From: Marinobacter sp. SS21
GTDB taxonomy: Bacteria; Pseudomonadota; Gammaproteobacteria; Pseudomonadales; Oleiphilaceae
DNA: 64,000 nucleotides
Reading direction: 5' to 3'
NCBI RefSeq assembly: GCF_028369065.1
Contig: NZ_JAQNDA010000005.1
Span: 124,001 to 188,000 of the forward strand
Shown: piece by piece, positions 55,762 through 64,000 of the stretch
Layout of the letters: every line of letters starts with the position of its first letter
Position numbering within the stretch: position 1 is the stretch's first letter
Position numbers and translations under genes: made by a program
The notes under the pieces: generated by a model
What the model saw: only the letters and a program-made list of their open reading frames with translations
Told to the model about the DNA's origin: nothing
The model's database searches: none

Positions 55762-57351
55762 TTAGAAGTACATCTTCCGAATCATCACCGGCAACACCTT
55801 CACCGCTGCGCGCAGAAAATCGAATGGCGAGCGCGGCGCCACAAGGTATAAGGCGTTGCGTATGGCGTTGTAGCTGGACCTGTCTTGCGGGTACCACCAA
55901 AGGTTACGTTTCGCTTTGAGCCAATCCCAGTTAACCACCTTGGGTTTGGTCATTTCCATCAACCCTTCCGGGCCGTGGGTGCGGCCGATACCGGATTCAC
56001 CCGGGCCACCCCAGGGCACGTCGGACATGGCGTGGGTGTAAAGATGATCATTGATGGCGACCACGCCGCCTTTGATCCGGTTAGCCAGCTGCTTGCCATG
56101 ACGGGTGTCACGGGTCCAGATTGAGGCCGTCAGCGCCATGGGGGAGTCGTTGGCGAGTTCAACGGCTTCGTCTTCGGTGCGAAATGGCATGACCGGCATG
56201 ATCGGGCCAAAGGTTTCTTCCCGCATCAGTGTCATGGCGTGATCGACGTCGGTCACCAGTGTGGCCGGGTGGAAATGACCATCGCCATGGCCTGGTCCCT
56301 CAGACTGGGCGACAATGGTTGCGCCGGACGCCACCGCTTCGGCCAGCTGTTTTTCAACCGTGAGGCGTTGGCTGGCGGTGGTCATCGAGCCAATATCCAC
56401 CGAACACTCGTCGTTGGGAACCCCGTGCCGCAGGGCCCGGGTTCGGTCCGCCAGCAGCGTCACGAAGCGATCGTAGACCGATTCGTGCACATAGATCCGC
56501 TCCACGCCGCCGCAGGATTGCCCGGCATTCTGGTAGCCGGCCCAGGCCGCGCCATTGGCGGCGCGTTCCAGGTCTGCGTCTTTCAGCACGATCATCGGGT
56601 CTTTGCCGCCGAGTTCCAGGGACACCGGCGTCAGAGTCTCGGCGGCCTGGGCCATGAGTTGCTTGCCGGTGGGCACCGAGCCGGTAAAGAACAGCTTGTC
56701 GATGCCATTTTCGAACATCGCCGTCGAGACGCGCCCGCCAGAGCCGACAATGTGGCTGAACAGGCCATCCGGCAGTTCACCGGCCGCGATGATCTCTTCA
56801 ATGGCCTTGCCCACCAGGGGGGTTGCCGCGGCGACCTTGAGCACGATGGCGTTACCGGCCATCAAGCCCATCAGGATCTCGCCAAAGGGAATGGACAAGG
56901 GGTAGTTCCAGGGGCTGATGATACCCACCACCCCCAAGGGTTCATGACGGACTTCGGAACGTTTTCCCACCCAGAGCAGACTCGATGGGCCGCGGCGCTC
57001 CGGTGCGAGCACCTTGGCGGCGTTCTTGCCGTACCAATCGCAGGCCAACTGGCAGGGCAGTACCTCGGTGATGAGGGCGTCCATGCGGGTTTTGCCGTTG
57101 CTGTCGCTGATCAGACGGGCCAGGTCGTCGGCGTTGTCGCGAATGTGGTTACGCATCTTTATGAGGTGCTTGTGTCGTTGGGCAAAGCTCTTCTGTGCCC
57201 AGATCTTTTGTGCGCGACGGGCCTGATTAAAGATCGATGCGTAGTCCTCTTCAGGAGTGTTGGGAACCTCGCCAAGGAGTGCTCCGGTGGCCGGGTTCGG
57301 CGCAGCGGTGATTTTTCCGGTCCTGACGTTGGGGGTGACAGCCTGGTTCAT
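55762..57351 (-). CDS. Aldehyde dehydrogenase (fatty aldehyde type) B
   Basis: 529 residues from the ATG at 57351. NAD(P)-dependent oxidation of an aldehyde to an acid. SPWNYP (146-151), Glu246 in LELGGK, catalytic Cys280 in NAGQSCGG, EETFGPIMPVMPF. A C-terminal extension (WDWLKAKRNLWWYPQD ... VLPVMIRKMYF) beyond the usual ~490 residues includes a basic, hydrophobic tail that may bind the membrane. Its ATG overlaps the GMC stop by 4 bp. Last gene of operon B; operon A keeps only the tail of its counterpart. Confidence 0.92.
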   Translation of the reverse strand: MNQAVTPNVRTGKITAAPNPATGALLGEVPNTPEEDYASIFNQARRAQKIWAQKSFAQRHKHLIKMRNHIRDNADDLARLISDSNGKTRMDALITEVLPCQLACDWYGKNAAKVLAPERRGPSSLLWVGKRSEVRHEPLGVVGIISPWNYPLSIPFGEILMGLMAGNAIVLKVAAATPLVGKAIEEIIAAGELPDGLFSHIVGSGGRVSTAMFENGIDKLFFTGSVPTGKQLMAQAAETLTPVSLELGGKDPMIVLKDADLERAANGAAWAGYQNAGQSCGGVERIYVHESVYDRFVTLLADRTRALRHGVPNDECSVDIGSMTTASQRLTVEKQLAEAVASGATIVAQSEGPGHGDGHFHPATLVTDVDHAMTLMREETFGPIMPVMPFRTEDEAVELANDSPMALTASIWTRDTRHGKQLANRIKGGVVAINDHLYTHAMSDVPWGGPGESGIGRTHGPEGLMEMTKPKVVNWDWLKAKRNLWWYPQDRSSYNAIRNALYLVAPRSPFDFLRAAVKVLPVMIRKMYF

Positions 57352-58967
57352 AGGGTCGCTTCCTTCATGGCTTGATCTCGGTGAGGAATGAAACTCATCG
57401 CGCGTTCCGCGAGGGCGGTGATGGTCAGACTGGGGTTTACGCCCAGGTTGGCACCGAGCATTGCGCCGTCCACCACATAAAGATTTTGGTAGTTGAACAC
57501 CCGGTTCTGAGCGTCGATGACGCCTCGTTGTGGTGAATCCGCCATGGCGCACCCACCCATGCAGTGAGCTGTAAAGGGCACATTGAAGAACACTTCCGTT
57601 GCGGTGGTGAACGGTATGCCGTTGAAATGGGCGGCCATCTTCTTGGTGAACTCATTGGCCTGGGGAATGTTGGTGGGGATCTTTTTCCCCTCACTGCAAA
57701 GAATCCTGGTGAACGGCCAATACCAGCGGCGCTTGAACCGCATATTCAGCGAAGCGTCCAGAGTCTGCATCACCAGGAAGATCAGTGACTGGCGGGCCCA
57801 GTTGGCTGGGCTTACCGCCCGGGCAAAGGTAACGGGATGGCGAAGCATGGCCCAGAACCATTTCAGAATTCTCAGTGGGCCTTTGCCGTCTACCATGAGC
57901 GTCATCAGCGAGGCCATCATGTTGTGGCCGTTGCCGTAGCGAGTGGCTTCAATGTGGGTGTGTTCATCAATGTGGATGCCTGAGCCGATCGCTACGCCCT
58001 CACTGATGTTGATGTCTTTGCCCGGGAAGCGGATGCCAACAATCGATTCGGCATTGGTACGTACCCGGTTACCCAGGTCATCGGAGATATTGGGCAGCGA
58101 GCCATTCTGTTTCAGTTTGAACAGCAGCTCTTGGGTGCCCAGTGAGGATGCCGAGAACACAACACTCCTTACGCGGAAGGTTTGGCGCTGTTTGCGAACC
58201 CAGGCGGTGGAGCGTTCGGTGGTGATCTCATAGCCGGCGGAACCGTCGGCTCTGCCATTGAGTGGGCGCACATCCACCACGCGGGTTTCGGCGTACACTT
58301 TGGCGCCATTCTTTTCGGCAAAGTACAGGTAGTTTTTATCCAGCGTGTTCTTTGCGTTGTATTTGCAACCGGTCATGCAGCTACCGCAGCCGGTGCAGGT
58401 ACCGCGATCCGGGCCTTCGCCGCCGAAGTAGGGATCAGGATAGGTCTTGCCCCCTTCCTCTCCCTGCGGGGGGAAGAAAGCCGCAACGCGGGTTGGTTTG
58501 TAGGTGTGGCCGACACCCTGGAGCTCCGCCATTGATTTCAGCAGGTGGTCCGCAGTGCCGAAAATCCGATTTTCGGTGACGCCCAGCATGCGTTCAGCTT
58601 CGGCATAGTGGCCGGGCATTTCGTTCTTCCAGTCAGACAGACCGGCCCAGGAACCGTCTTCCCAGACGGAATCCGGTGGCACCAGCAGGGTGTTGGCGTA
58701 GGTGATCGAGCCACCGCCAACGGCATTGCCGCAAATGATCGCAACATGGCGGAAAGGGCGCAGGTTAAAGAATCCCTTCAGACCAATCTTCGGGCGCCAG
58801 TAATAGCGGTTTACCTGGGTGTTGGATTCGGGGAAGTCCTCCGCGCGCCAGCGCTTACCCATTTCCATAACGGCAACGGAATAGCCCTTTTCGGTCAGGC
58901 GATGGGCGGATACACTCCCGCCGAAGCCGGAGCCGATGATCAAGTAATCGAAGTCGAAATTGGTCAT
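57348..58967 (-). CDS. GMC-family FAD oxidoreductase B
   Basis: 539 residues from the ATG at 58967 (AGGAAGAGGT upstream). FAD motif GSGFGGSVSA near the N-terminus, C-terminal HCMGGCAMA and VVDGAMLGANLGVNPS. The ferredoxin-like CTGCGSCMTGC motif of copy A is conserved (near residue 191-201). Likely oxidises a long-chain primary or secondary alcohol. The ATGA overlap couples it to the aldehyde dehydrogenase. Nearly the same protein as copy A, with an intact C-terminus ending RDQAMKEATL. Confidence 0.92.
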   Translation of the reverse strand: MTNFDFDYLIIGSGFGGSVSAHRLTEKGYSVAVMEMGKRWRAEDFPESNTQVNRYYWRPKIGLKGFFNLRPFRHVAIICGNAVGGGSITYANTLLVPPDSVWEDGSWAGLSDWKNEMPGHYAEAERMLGVTENRIFGTADHLLKSMAELQGVGHTYKPTRVAAFFPPQGEEGGKTYPDPYFGGEGPDRGTCTGCGSCMTGCKYNAKNTLDKNYLYFAEKNGAKVYAETRVVDVRPLNGRADGSAGYEITTERSTAWVRKQRQTFRVRSVVFSASSLGTQELLFKLKQNGSLPNISDDLGNRVRTNAESIVGIRFPGKDINISEGVAIGSGIHIDEHTHIEATRYGNGHNMMASLMTLMVDGKGPLRILKWFWAMLRHPVTFARAVSPANWARQSLIFLVMQTLDASLNMRFKRRWYWPFTRILCSEGKKIPTNIPQANEFTKKMAAHFNGIPFTTATEVFFNVPFTAHCMGGCAMADSPQRGVIDAQNRVFNYQNLYVVDGAMLGANLGVNPSLTITALAERAMSFIPHRDQAMKEATL

Positions 58968-59045
58968 GTTACCTCTTCCTGTTGCGGAACCGTTTGCGGG
59001 GTCCGTGCAGTTTGTTGTTGTGGGATTAGGTGGATGCCGCATCGG

Positions 59046-60017
59046 CTAGTTAGCCCAGCCCGTGTGCTGTTCAATGAACTGACAGATTCGCTGCGCTGCG
59101 ACTTTTGCCTGCGGTAATGCGTCGATCGTCTGGAAGACGTGGGGCAGGTCTTCCCAGATCTCCAGCTGGACCGGAACCTTGGCGTCGCTGGCCTTGTTGG
59201 CGGCCCTGACGGAATCGTCAAGCAGCATTTCCGTACTGCCAACCTGGAACAGCATGGGCGGGAGGCCTTCGAAATCCCCCAGCAAGGGTGAAACCCGGGG
59301 ATCCGAATGCAGCTCAGCAGGTGCGTAGTGATTGCGAACGCCGATGGCGAATGCCGACGTGAAGATCGGGTCTTTTCGGGCATTGGTCAGGGCACTGCGA
59401 CCGCTCAGGGTGAAATCCAGGAACGGTGAGAGCAAAACGGCGCAACCCGGTAGCGCAACCTGTTCTGTCTTGAGACGCAGGAGGGTGCTGAGCACCAGGT
59501 TGCCGCCGGCGGAATCGCCGGCAATCACAATGTTCCGGGGCTCGATGCCCTGTTCCAGCAGCCACTTGTATGCGACAAAGCAGTCATCGCTGGCCGCCGG
59601 GAACCGGTGCTCCGGCGAGAGCCGGTAATCCACCATCAACGCTCTGGCGCCCAAGGTCTGGCACCAGGGCGCCAGCATGGTTGCGTGCACATTCGGTGAG
59701 GAGGCGACGAAGGCGCCCCCGTGCAGGTACAGCACAACCCGGTTTTCATGATGGTTGTCGGGTACCAGCCACTCGCCGGATACACCATCAGCATCGGCTT
59801 TCAGGCGCTTTATGTCGGGCAACTGTTTCGGCGCCTGTCGGTCCAGTTTTGCAACCTGGTCCCGCACCGAGCTGACGTCCACCTCCAGGCCATGCCGCCA
59901 CTTCACGGACACGCGAAGCAGCAGGTTGAGGAGCGAGTACTTCCAGTGGCCCTTGGCATGCTTAAAAACCTGAGTGAAGGCGGCCGTACTGGCCGAATCG
60001 TGCCGGTAGATGTTCAT
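59046..60017 (-). CDS. Alpha/beta-hydrolase B, HSL-type esterase
   Basis: 323 residues. YLHGGAFVASS oxyanion motif, DYRLSPEHRFPAA, nucleophile GDSAGGN, C-terminal His in LPHVFQTID. Expected to cleave carboxyl esters. It lies 9 bp after the acyl-CoA ligase gene and 78 bp before the GMC gene. In operon B it could split the ester formed by the AlmA-type monooxygenase. Confidence 0.88.
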   Translation of the reverse strand: MNIYRHDSASTAAFTQVFKHAKGHWKYSLLNLLLRVSVKWRHGLEVDVSSVRDQVAKLDRQAPKQLPDIKRLKADADGVSGEWLVPDNHHENRVVLYLHGGAFVASSPNVHATMLAPWCQTLGARALMVDYRLSPEHRFPAASDDCFVAYKWLLEQGIEPRNIVIAGDSAGGNLVLSTLLRLKTEQVALPGCAVLLSPFLDFTLSGRSALTNARKDPIFTSAFAIGVRNHYAPAELHSDPRVSPLLGDFEGLPPMLFQVGSTEMLLDDSVRAANKASDAKVPVQLEIWEDLPHVFQTIDALPQAKVAAQRICQFIEQHTGWAN

Positions 60018-60026
60018 ATGGACTCC

Positions 60027-61664
60027 TCACTGCCCGGAGTTCTTGGGGGCGGGCCAACGGTAGTCGGTGAGCATCTTGCGCAGCGTGATCTTGCTGACTT
60101 TTCCGGTGGCGGTGTGAGGGATCTCGTCCACGTACACCACATCATCCGGAATGCAGAACTTGGCTACCTGGCCCTGGTACTTGGCGAGGATCTCTTCCGA
60201 GCTGACGTCCAGGCCTTCTTTCTTGACCACGACCAGCAGCGGCCGTTCATCCCACTTCTCGTGAGGCATACCCAGAGCTGCCGCTTCAGCGACCGCCGGG
60301 TGGTTCATGGCAATGTTTTCCAGCTCGATGGAGCTGATCCACTCGCCGCCGGATTTGATGACGTCTTTCGAGCGATCGGTGATTTGCAGGTAGCCATCCG
60401 CATCCAGGTTGGCCACGTCGCCGGTGGGGAACCAGCCGTCCACCAGGGGGCTGTCTTCCTTGTTGTAGTACTGGTCGATCACCCAATGACCCCGCACCAG
60501 GAGGTCGCCGGACGTCTTGCCGTCGCGGGGAAGTTCGTTGCCGTGGTCGTCAACGATCTTGAGGTCAACGCCGAAGGGAGGGCGTCCCTGTTTGATCTCA
60601 AGCTCGAACCTTTCCTCTTCGGTCAGTGCCCGATGTTTGGCCTTGGGTGTGTTGACGGTTCCCAGTGGTGACATCTCCGTCATGCCCCAGGCGTGCTGAA
60701 TCCTGACGTTGTACTCCTGCCTGAAACTCTGCATCAGTGCGGGCGGACAGGCGGAACCGCCGACAATCATGCGCTTGACGCTGGAGAGTTTCAGGTTGTT
60801 ACTGCGTAAGTGCTGGAGAACGCCAAGCCAGACCGTCGGTACACCGGCGGAGAAGGTTACGCCCTCGTTTTCAAACAGCTCGTAAAGGCTAGCTCCGTCC
60901 ATACCGTCGCAGGGGAGGACCAGTTTCGCGCCGGCCAATGGTGCGGAGTAGGGCAGGCCCCAGGCGTTCACATGGAACATGGGGACTACTGGTAACACCA
61001 CGTCCTGGCCAGAAAGGTTCAGGGCGTCCGGATTGGAACTGGACAGGGCATGCAACAGCGTCGAGCGGTGCGAATAGAGCACGCCTTTGGGGTTGCCGGT
61101 GGTTCCCGAGGTGTAACACAACGACGAGGCGGTATTTTCATCGAGCTGGGGCCAGGTGAATTCTTCCGGTTCGCTGGCTATCAGGTCTTCGTAGCAGATC
61201 AGGTTCGGAACGCGCACATCCGGCATGTGGTCGCGGTCGGTCATGGCAACCCAGTACTTGACGCTCGGGCATTGGGGGGCAATGGATTCCACCAGGGAGG
61301 CAAAGCTGGTGTCAAAGCACAGCACCTGGTCTTGGGCGTCGTTCACAATCCAGCTGACCTGCTCGGGGAACAGGCGGGGGTTCACGGTGTGGGTAATGGC
61401 GCCCATGCCGGAAATGGCGTAATAAAGCTCAAAATGCCGGTGATTGTTCCAGGCCAGAGTGGCAACGCGGCTGCCAAGTTCAACGCCAAGTTTCTGAAGC
61501 GCATTGGCGCCCTGCTTGGCGCGCTTGTGTGCCTCTGCATAGGTGTAGCGATGAACGCGGCCTTCGACCGTTCGGGAAACAATCTCTGTGCTGCCATGAA
61601 AGCGCTCCGCATGTTCCATGATGGACGACACAATCAGAGGCTGACTCATCATTTTGCCTTGCAT
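60027..61664 (-). CDS. Medium/long-chain fatty acyl-CoA synthetase, AlkK-like
   Basis: 545 residues, ANL superfamily. ATP loop [11 protein letters not shown] (184-194), [26 protein letters not shown], and catalytic Lys in [10 protein letters not shown]. The start [20 protein letters not shown] resembles AlkK of the OCT plasmid alkane operon. Activates fatty acids for beta-oxidation. It has no counterpart in operon A. Confidence 0.9.
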   Translation of the reverse strand: MQGKMMSQPLIVSSIMEHAERFHGSTEIVSRTVEGRVHRYTYAEAHKRAKQGANALQKLGVELGSRVATLAWNNHRHFELYYAISGMGAITHTVNPRLFPEQVSWIVNDAQDQVLCFDTSFASLVESIAPQCPSVKYWVAMTDRDHMPDVRVPNLICYEDLIASEPEEFTWPQLDENTASSLCYTSGTTGNPKGVLYSHRSTLLHALSSSNPDALNLSGQDVVLPVVPMFHVNAWGLPYSAPLAGAKLVLPCDGMDGASLYELFENEGVTFSAGVPTVWLGVLQHLRSNNLKLSSVKRMIVGGSACPPALMQSFRQEYNVRIQHAWGMTEMSPLGTVNTPKAKHRALTEEERFELEIKQGRPPFGVDLKIVDDHGNELPRDGKTSGDLLVRGHWVIDQYYNKEDSPLVDGWFPTGDVANLDADGYLQITDRSKDVIKSGGEWISSIELENIAMNHPAVAEAAALGMPHEKWDERPLLVVVKKEGLDVSSEEILAKYQGQVAKFCIPDDVVYVDEIPHTATGKVSKITLRKMLTDYRWPAPKNSGQ

Positions 61665-61764
61665 ACGTAACTCTCTTTTTGTAAGTAGGTGTTGTTTGGT
61701 TGGGGGGAGTCTCGGCCTTTGGCTGCCAAGACTTCCTCCCGATCGTCGTTGGGTATTTTTAGGT

Positions 61765-63264
61765 TCAGGCGGCGATTTGTCGGTTTTTCCGATTCACTTT
61801 GCGGTTTTTGGCAGACGTAAAGTTCAGTCGCTCATCTTCGATGGAGTCGTCAATAAGCATCTTCTTGTCAGCCCGGTAGTTCATGAAGATTTGCCAGGGG
61901 TAGTTTTTGCCCTGCCGGGGCAGGCGATGTTTTCCCCGTTGAATGTAGCCCGCGTTCAGGGTGTCCAGGATGCCTTCGTCGAGTCGGCTCTGGTCGATGT
62001 CCTGTGGTACAACCACGTCCAGCTCACGCTGCGTCATAAACTTGAAGAGTCGACACAGGTAGTCCGCAGCCAGATCCAGCTTGAGTGTCCATGAAGAGTT
62101 GGTGTAGCCGAACATCCACGCCAGGTTGGGCATCTTTTCGACCAGCACACCTTTGTAGGCCATCTTGTCGCCCAGTATTTCCGGTTCGCCGTCGACAGAC
62201 AGTTCCATGCCGCCAAACATCTGGAGGTTGAGTCCTGTTGCGGTAATAATGATGTCGGCGTCCAGCGTCTTGCCGGATTTCAGTGCGATGCCCTTGTCGG
62301 TGAAGTGGTCAATGTGATCCGTTTCAATGGATGCAGCGCCCTTTCTTAACGCCTTGAACAGGTCTGCGTCAGGTACGGCGCAAAGGCGCTCATCCCAAGG
62401 CATATAGCTGGGGGAGAAATGTTTCATGTCGACGTTGGGCCCCACATGCCTGCGCACATGGGATAGCAGGAAGCGACGCATCAATTTCGGCCAGCGTCGG
62501 CAAGCAACGTACACAGCCCGTTGCATCACGATGTTTCTCTGTCGCGCAAGGCCGAAGGCCCAGCGTGATGGCATGACCCGCTGCAGCACTCCAGTAATCC
62601 GGTCGATGGAGGGAATCGAATACACGTAGGAAGGCGACCGTTGGAGCATGGTGACATGGCCGGCTTTTTCCGCCATTGAGGGCACCAGGGTGACCGCAGT
62701 CGCACCGCTTCCGATCACCACGACCTTTTTGCCACTGTAATCCAGGTCTTCAGGCCAGTGCTGAGGATGGATGATGGTGCCCTTGAAGTCGCTTTCACCG
62801 GGGAATTCCGGACGAAACCCGTCGTCGTGATTGTAGTAACCAGTACAGCACACCAGAAAATCGCAGCTGAATTCGCGGGTTTTGCCGCTGGATTCATGCA
62901 GCGTGGTCACGTGCCAGCGTTGATCCTCGCTAGACCAGTCCGCGTGGGTGGTTTTCAGGCCGTATTGGATCTTGTCCTTGATGTCATATTGGTCTGCTGT
63001 TTTTTCGATGTATTGGCGGATCGATCCACCATCGGCCAGTATCTTGAGTCCACTCCAGGGGCGAAAGTTGTAGCCAAAGGTCAACATATCGGAATCTGAC
63101 CGAATGCCCGGGTAGCGGAATAGGTCCCAGGTTCCGCCAATGCGCTCGCGGCGCTCAAGGATGGCCAGGCTCTTGTCGGGGCATTTGTCTGCAAAATGGC
63201 TGGCAGTTCCAACTCCGGAAAGTCCTGCACCGATTATTATTACGTTGTAATGCTGCTTGTTCAT
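61765..63264 (-). CDS. almA: AlmA-type flavin monooxygenase (long-chain alkane degradation)
   Basis: 499 residues. FAD site GAGLSG (12-17), RIGGTWDLFRYPGIRSDSDM (41-60), BVMO-type fingerprint FKGTIIHPQHWP (160-171), NADPH site GSGATA (185-190), and MKHFSPSYMPWDERLCAVPD. The chain closely resembles Acinetobacter AlmA, long named a long-chain alkane hydroxylase; the fingerprint is that of a Baeyer-Villiger enzyme, so its real substrate may be a ketone. First gene of operon B, GGAG ribosome site, divergent from an AraC-type regulator as in Alcanivorax. Confidence 0.9.
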   Translation of the reverse strand: MNKQHYNVIIIGAGLSGVGTASHFADKCPDKSLAILERRERIGGTWDLFRYPGIRSDSDMLTFGYNFRPWSGLKILADGGSIRQYIEKTADQYDIKDKIQYGLKTTHADWSSEDQRWHVTTLHESSGKTREFSCDFLVCCTGYYNHDDGFRPEFPGESDFKGTIIHPQHWPEDLDYSGKKVVVIGSGATAVTLVPSMAEKAGHVTMLQRSPSYVYSIPSIDRITGVLQRVMPSRWAFGLARQRNIVMQRAVYVACRRWPKLMRRFLLSHVRRHVGPNVDMKHFSPSYMPWDERLCAVPDADLFKALRKGAASIETDHIDHFTDKGIALKSGKTLDADIIITATGLNLQMFGGMELSVDGEPEILGDKMAYKGVLVEKMPNLAWMFGYTNSSWTLKLDLAADYLCRLFKFMTQRELDVVVPQDIDQSRLDEGILDTLNAGYIQRGKHRLPRQGKNYPWQIFMNYRADKKMLIDDSIEDERLNFTSAKNRKVNRKNRQIAA

Positions 63265-63315
63265 GTGCGCTCCACGTTCATCGAAAGCCGGTGATAGAGA
63301 GGCTCGTTACTGCAT

Positions 63316-63379
63316 AAGTTATGTGAACACTGCATGGAATTATTGCCATCACCGGACAAAAATTTAACAATAAGCGACA
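63316..63379 (-). promoter_or_regulatory. Operon B promoter with two TGTC sites 21 bp apart
   Basis: Read on the minus strand: TGTC half-sites start at 63379 and 63358 (21 bp apart); a -10-like TAACTT starts at 63321, 37 bp after the second. Same order and strand relative to the regulator gene as at 49446-49510 and 51620-51684. The -10 here is the weakest of the three. Confidence 0.55.
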
Positions 63380-63466
63380 GGGTTGGCCTAAGGAGCCCAT
63401 GCCTGACGGTGAAGTTGGAGGTGATTCGGGTGTTGTGCAGGGGCGTTCGATCTTGCTGGAGGTGTC

Positions 63467-64000
63467 ATGAGTAGCCTGATTCAGGCCACCAATTTGTGGG
63501 GGTATGACGATCTGGTCCGTGAGCTGGGAGGCGATCCGAATCGCTTCCTGGCTCGCTATCATATTCCACCCGCCGCCGAGAGGCCGGACGATTCATTTAT
63601 CCTGTACCGAAGTGGCGTTTTGCTGCTTGAGGCAACGGCCACCGAGCTGGCATGCCCGGATTTTGGGCTGCGGCTAGCCCGTTGGCAGGGGTTGGAAATG
63701 CTGGGGCCGGTTGCGGTTATCGCGCGGAATTCCTGTACCGTCCTCGACGCTTTTCAGGCCATTGCCCGTTATCTGTATATTCACTGTCCCGCGCTGTTGT
63801 TAACTCTGCAGACGCCGGAGGAGGGCGACTGGATTCAGTTTGATTACCGGATTGCGGAGCTCTCCGCGCCTCAGCTTCGTCAGTCCTATGAGCTGAGTCT
63901 CGCCAATGCCATGCAGATGCTCCGCATGCTGGCCGGGGAGGGCGCGCGTCCAGAATTGGTTTCGTTTCTCCATGCGCCGGTGGGGCCGGAGCTCAACTAT
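63467..64000 (+). CDS. AraC-family transcription regulator C (3' end outside window)
   Basis: The frame is open for 178 codons from the ATG at 63467 to the window edge; GGAGG lies 6 bp upstream. It begins MSSLIQATNLWGYDDLVREL and shows the N-terminal arabinose-binding-like domain (PF12625 type): FGLRLARWQGLEMLGPVAVI and AFQAIARYLYIHCPALLL. The HTH is beyond the edge. It is divergent from almA and probably controls operon B. Related to regulators A and B. Confidence 0.85.
   Translation, partial: MSSLIQATNLWGYDDLVRELGGDPNRFLARYHIPPAAERPDDSFILYRSGVLLLEATATELACPDFGLRLARWQGLEMLGPVAVIARNSCTVLDAFQAIARYLYIHCPALLLTLQTPEEGDWIQFDYRIAELSAPQLRQSYELSLANAMQMLRMLAGEGARPELVSFLHAPVGPELNY

Overview
The window looks like a chromosomal segment of a marine hydrocarbon-degrading gammaproteobacterium, most probably Marinobacter. 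The left part follows the Pseudomonas/Marinobacter order mucD-lepA-lepB-DUF4845-rnc-era-recO-pdxJ and then gacS-cysM-rlmD-relA-mazG. The middle holds a fatty acyl-CoA reductase that closely resembles the characterised Marinobacter wax-alcohol enzyme. The right part is an alkane/fatty-alcohol oxidation island. I see no rRNA, tRNA, CRISPR array or prophage.

1-31.1 kb is mostly housekeeping: a partial MucD protease, a CHASE/PAS/GGDEF/EAL protein, LepA, LepB, RNase III, Era, RecO, PdxJ, GacS (minus strand), CysM, RlmD, RelA, MazG, two small paralogous orphans, PEP carboxylase, a YbaK-HDOD fusion, Adk, TsaB, UppP, RsmJ, PlsB (minus), NudC and MurI. 31-38.3 kb is more accessory: a DUF2156 protein with a methyltransferase, a periplasmic binding protein, a REC-PAS-GGDEF-EAL protein with the relic of a histidine kinase just upstream, a 25-bp perfect palindrome, and a MinD/FlhG-like ATPase. 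A 271-bp MITE with 24-bp inverted ends lies at 38.3-38.6 kb; at least three solo copies of its end lie elsewhere. 38.9-44.9 kb carries the acyl-CoA reductase, acetyl-CoA synthetase, a LuxR-type regulator and a membrane desaturase.

45-64 kb is the most interesting part. Two minus-strand operons share one gene order: flavin monooxygenase, (acyl-CoA ligase), alpha/beta-hydrolase, GMC alcohol oxidoreductase, aldehyde dehydrogenase. Each is transcribed away from its own AraC-type regulator. Copy A (45.0-49.5 kb) has lost most of its aldehyde dehydrogenase and has no ligase. Copy B (55.8-63.3 kb) is complete and its monooxygenase is AlmA-like. Between them a third AraC-type regulator diverges from a two-gene membrane hydroxylase system: a ferredoxin-reductase fusion of XylA type and an AlkB/XylM-type diiron hydroxylase, with no rubredoxin in sight. 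All three regulator/operon intergenic regions carry the same arrangement: two TGTC half-sites exactly 21 bp apart and a -10-like hexamer 37-38 bp after the second one. Together the genes could take an alkane to alcohol, aldehyde, acid and acyl-CoA. They could also take a ketone through a Baeyer-Villiger ester and an esterase to alcohol plus acid. Functions are inferred from protein families; the operator arrangement, the deletion scar and the repeats were read directly from the sequence.
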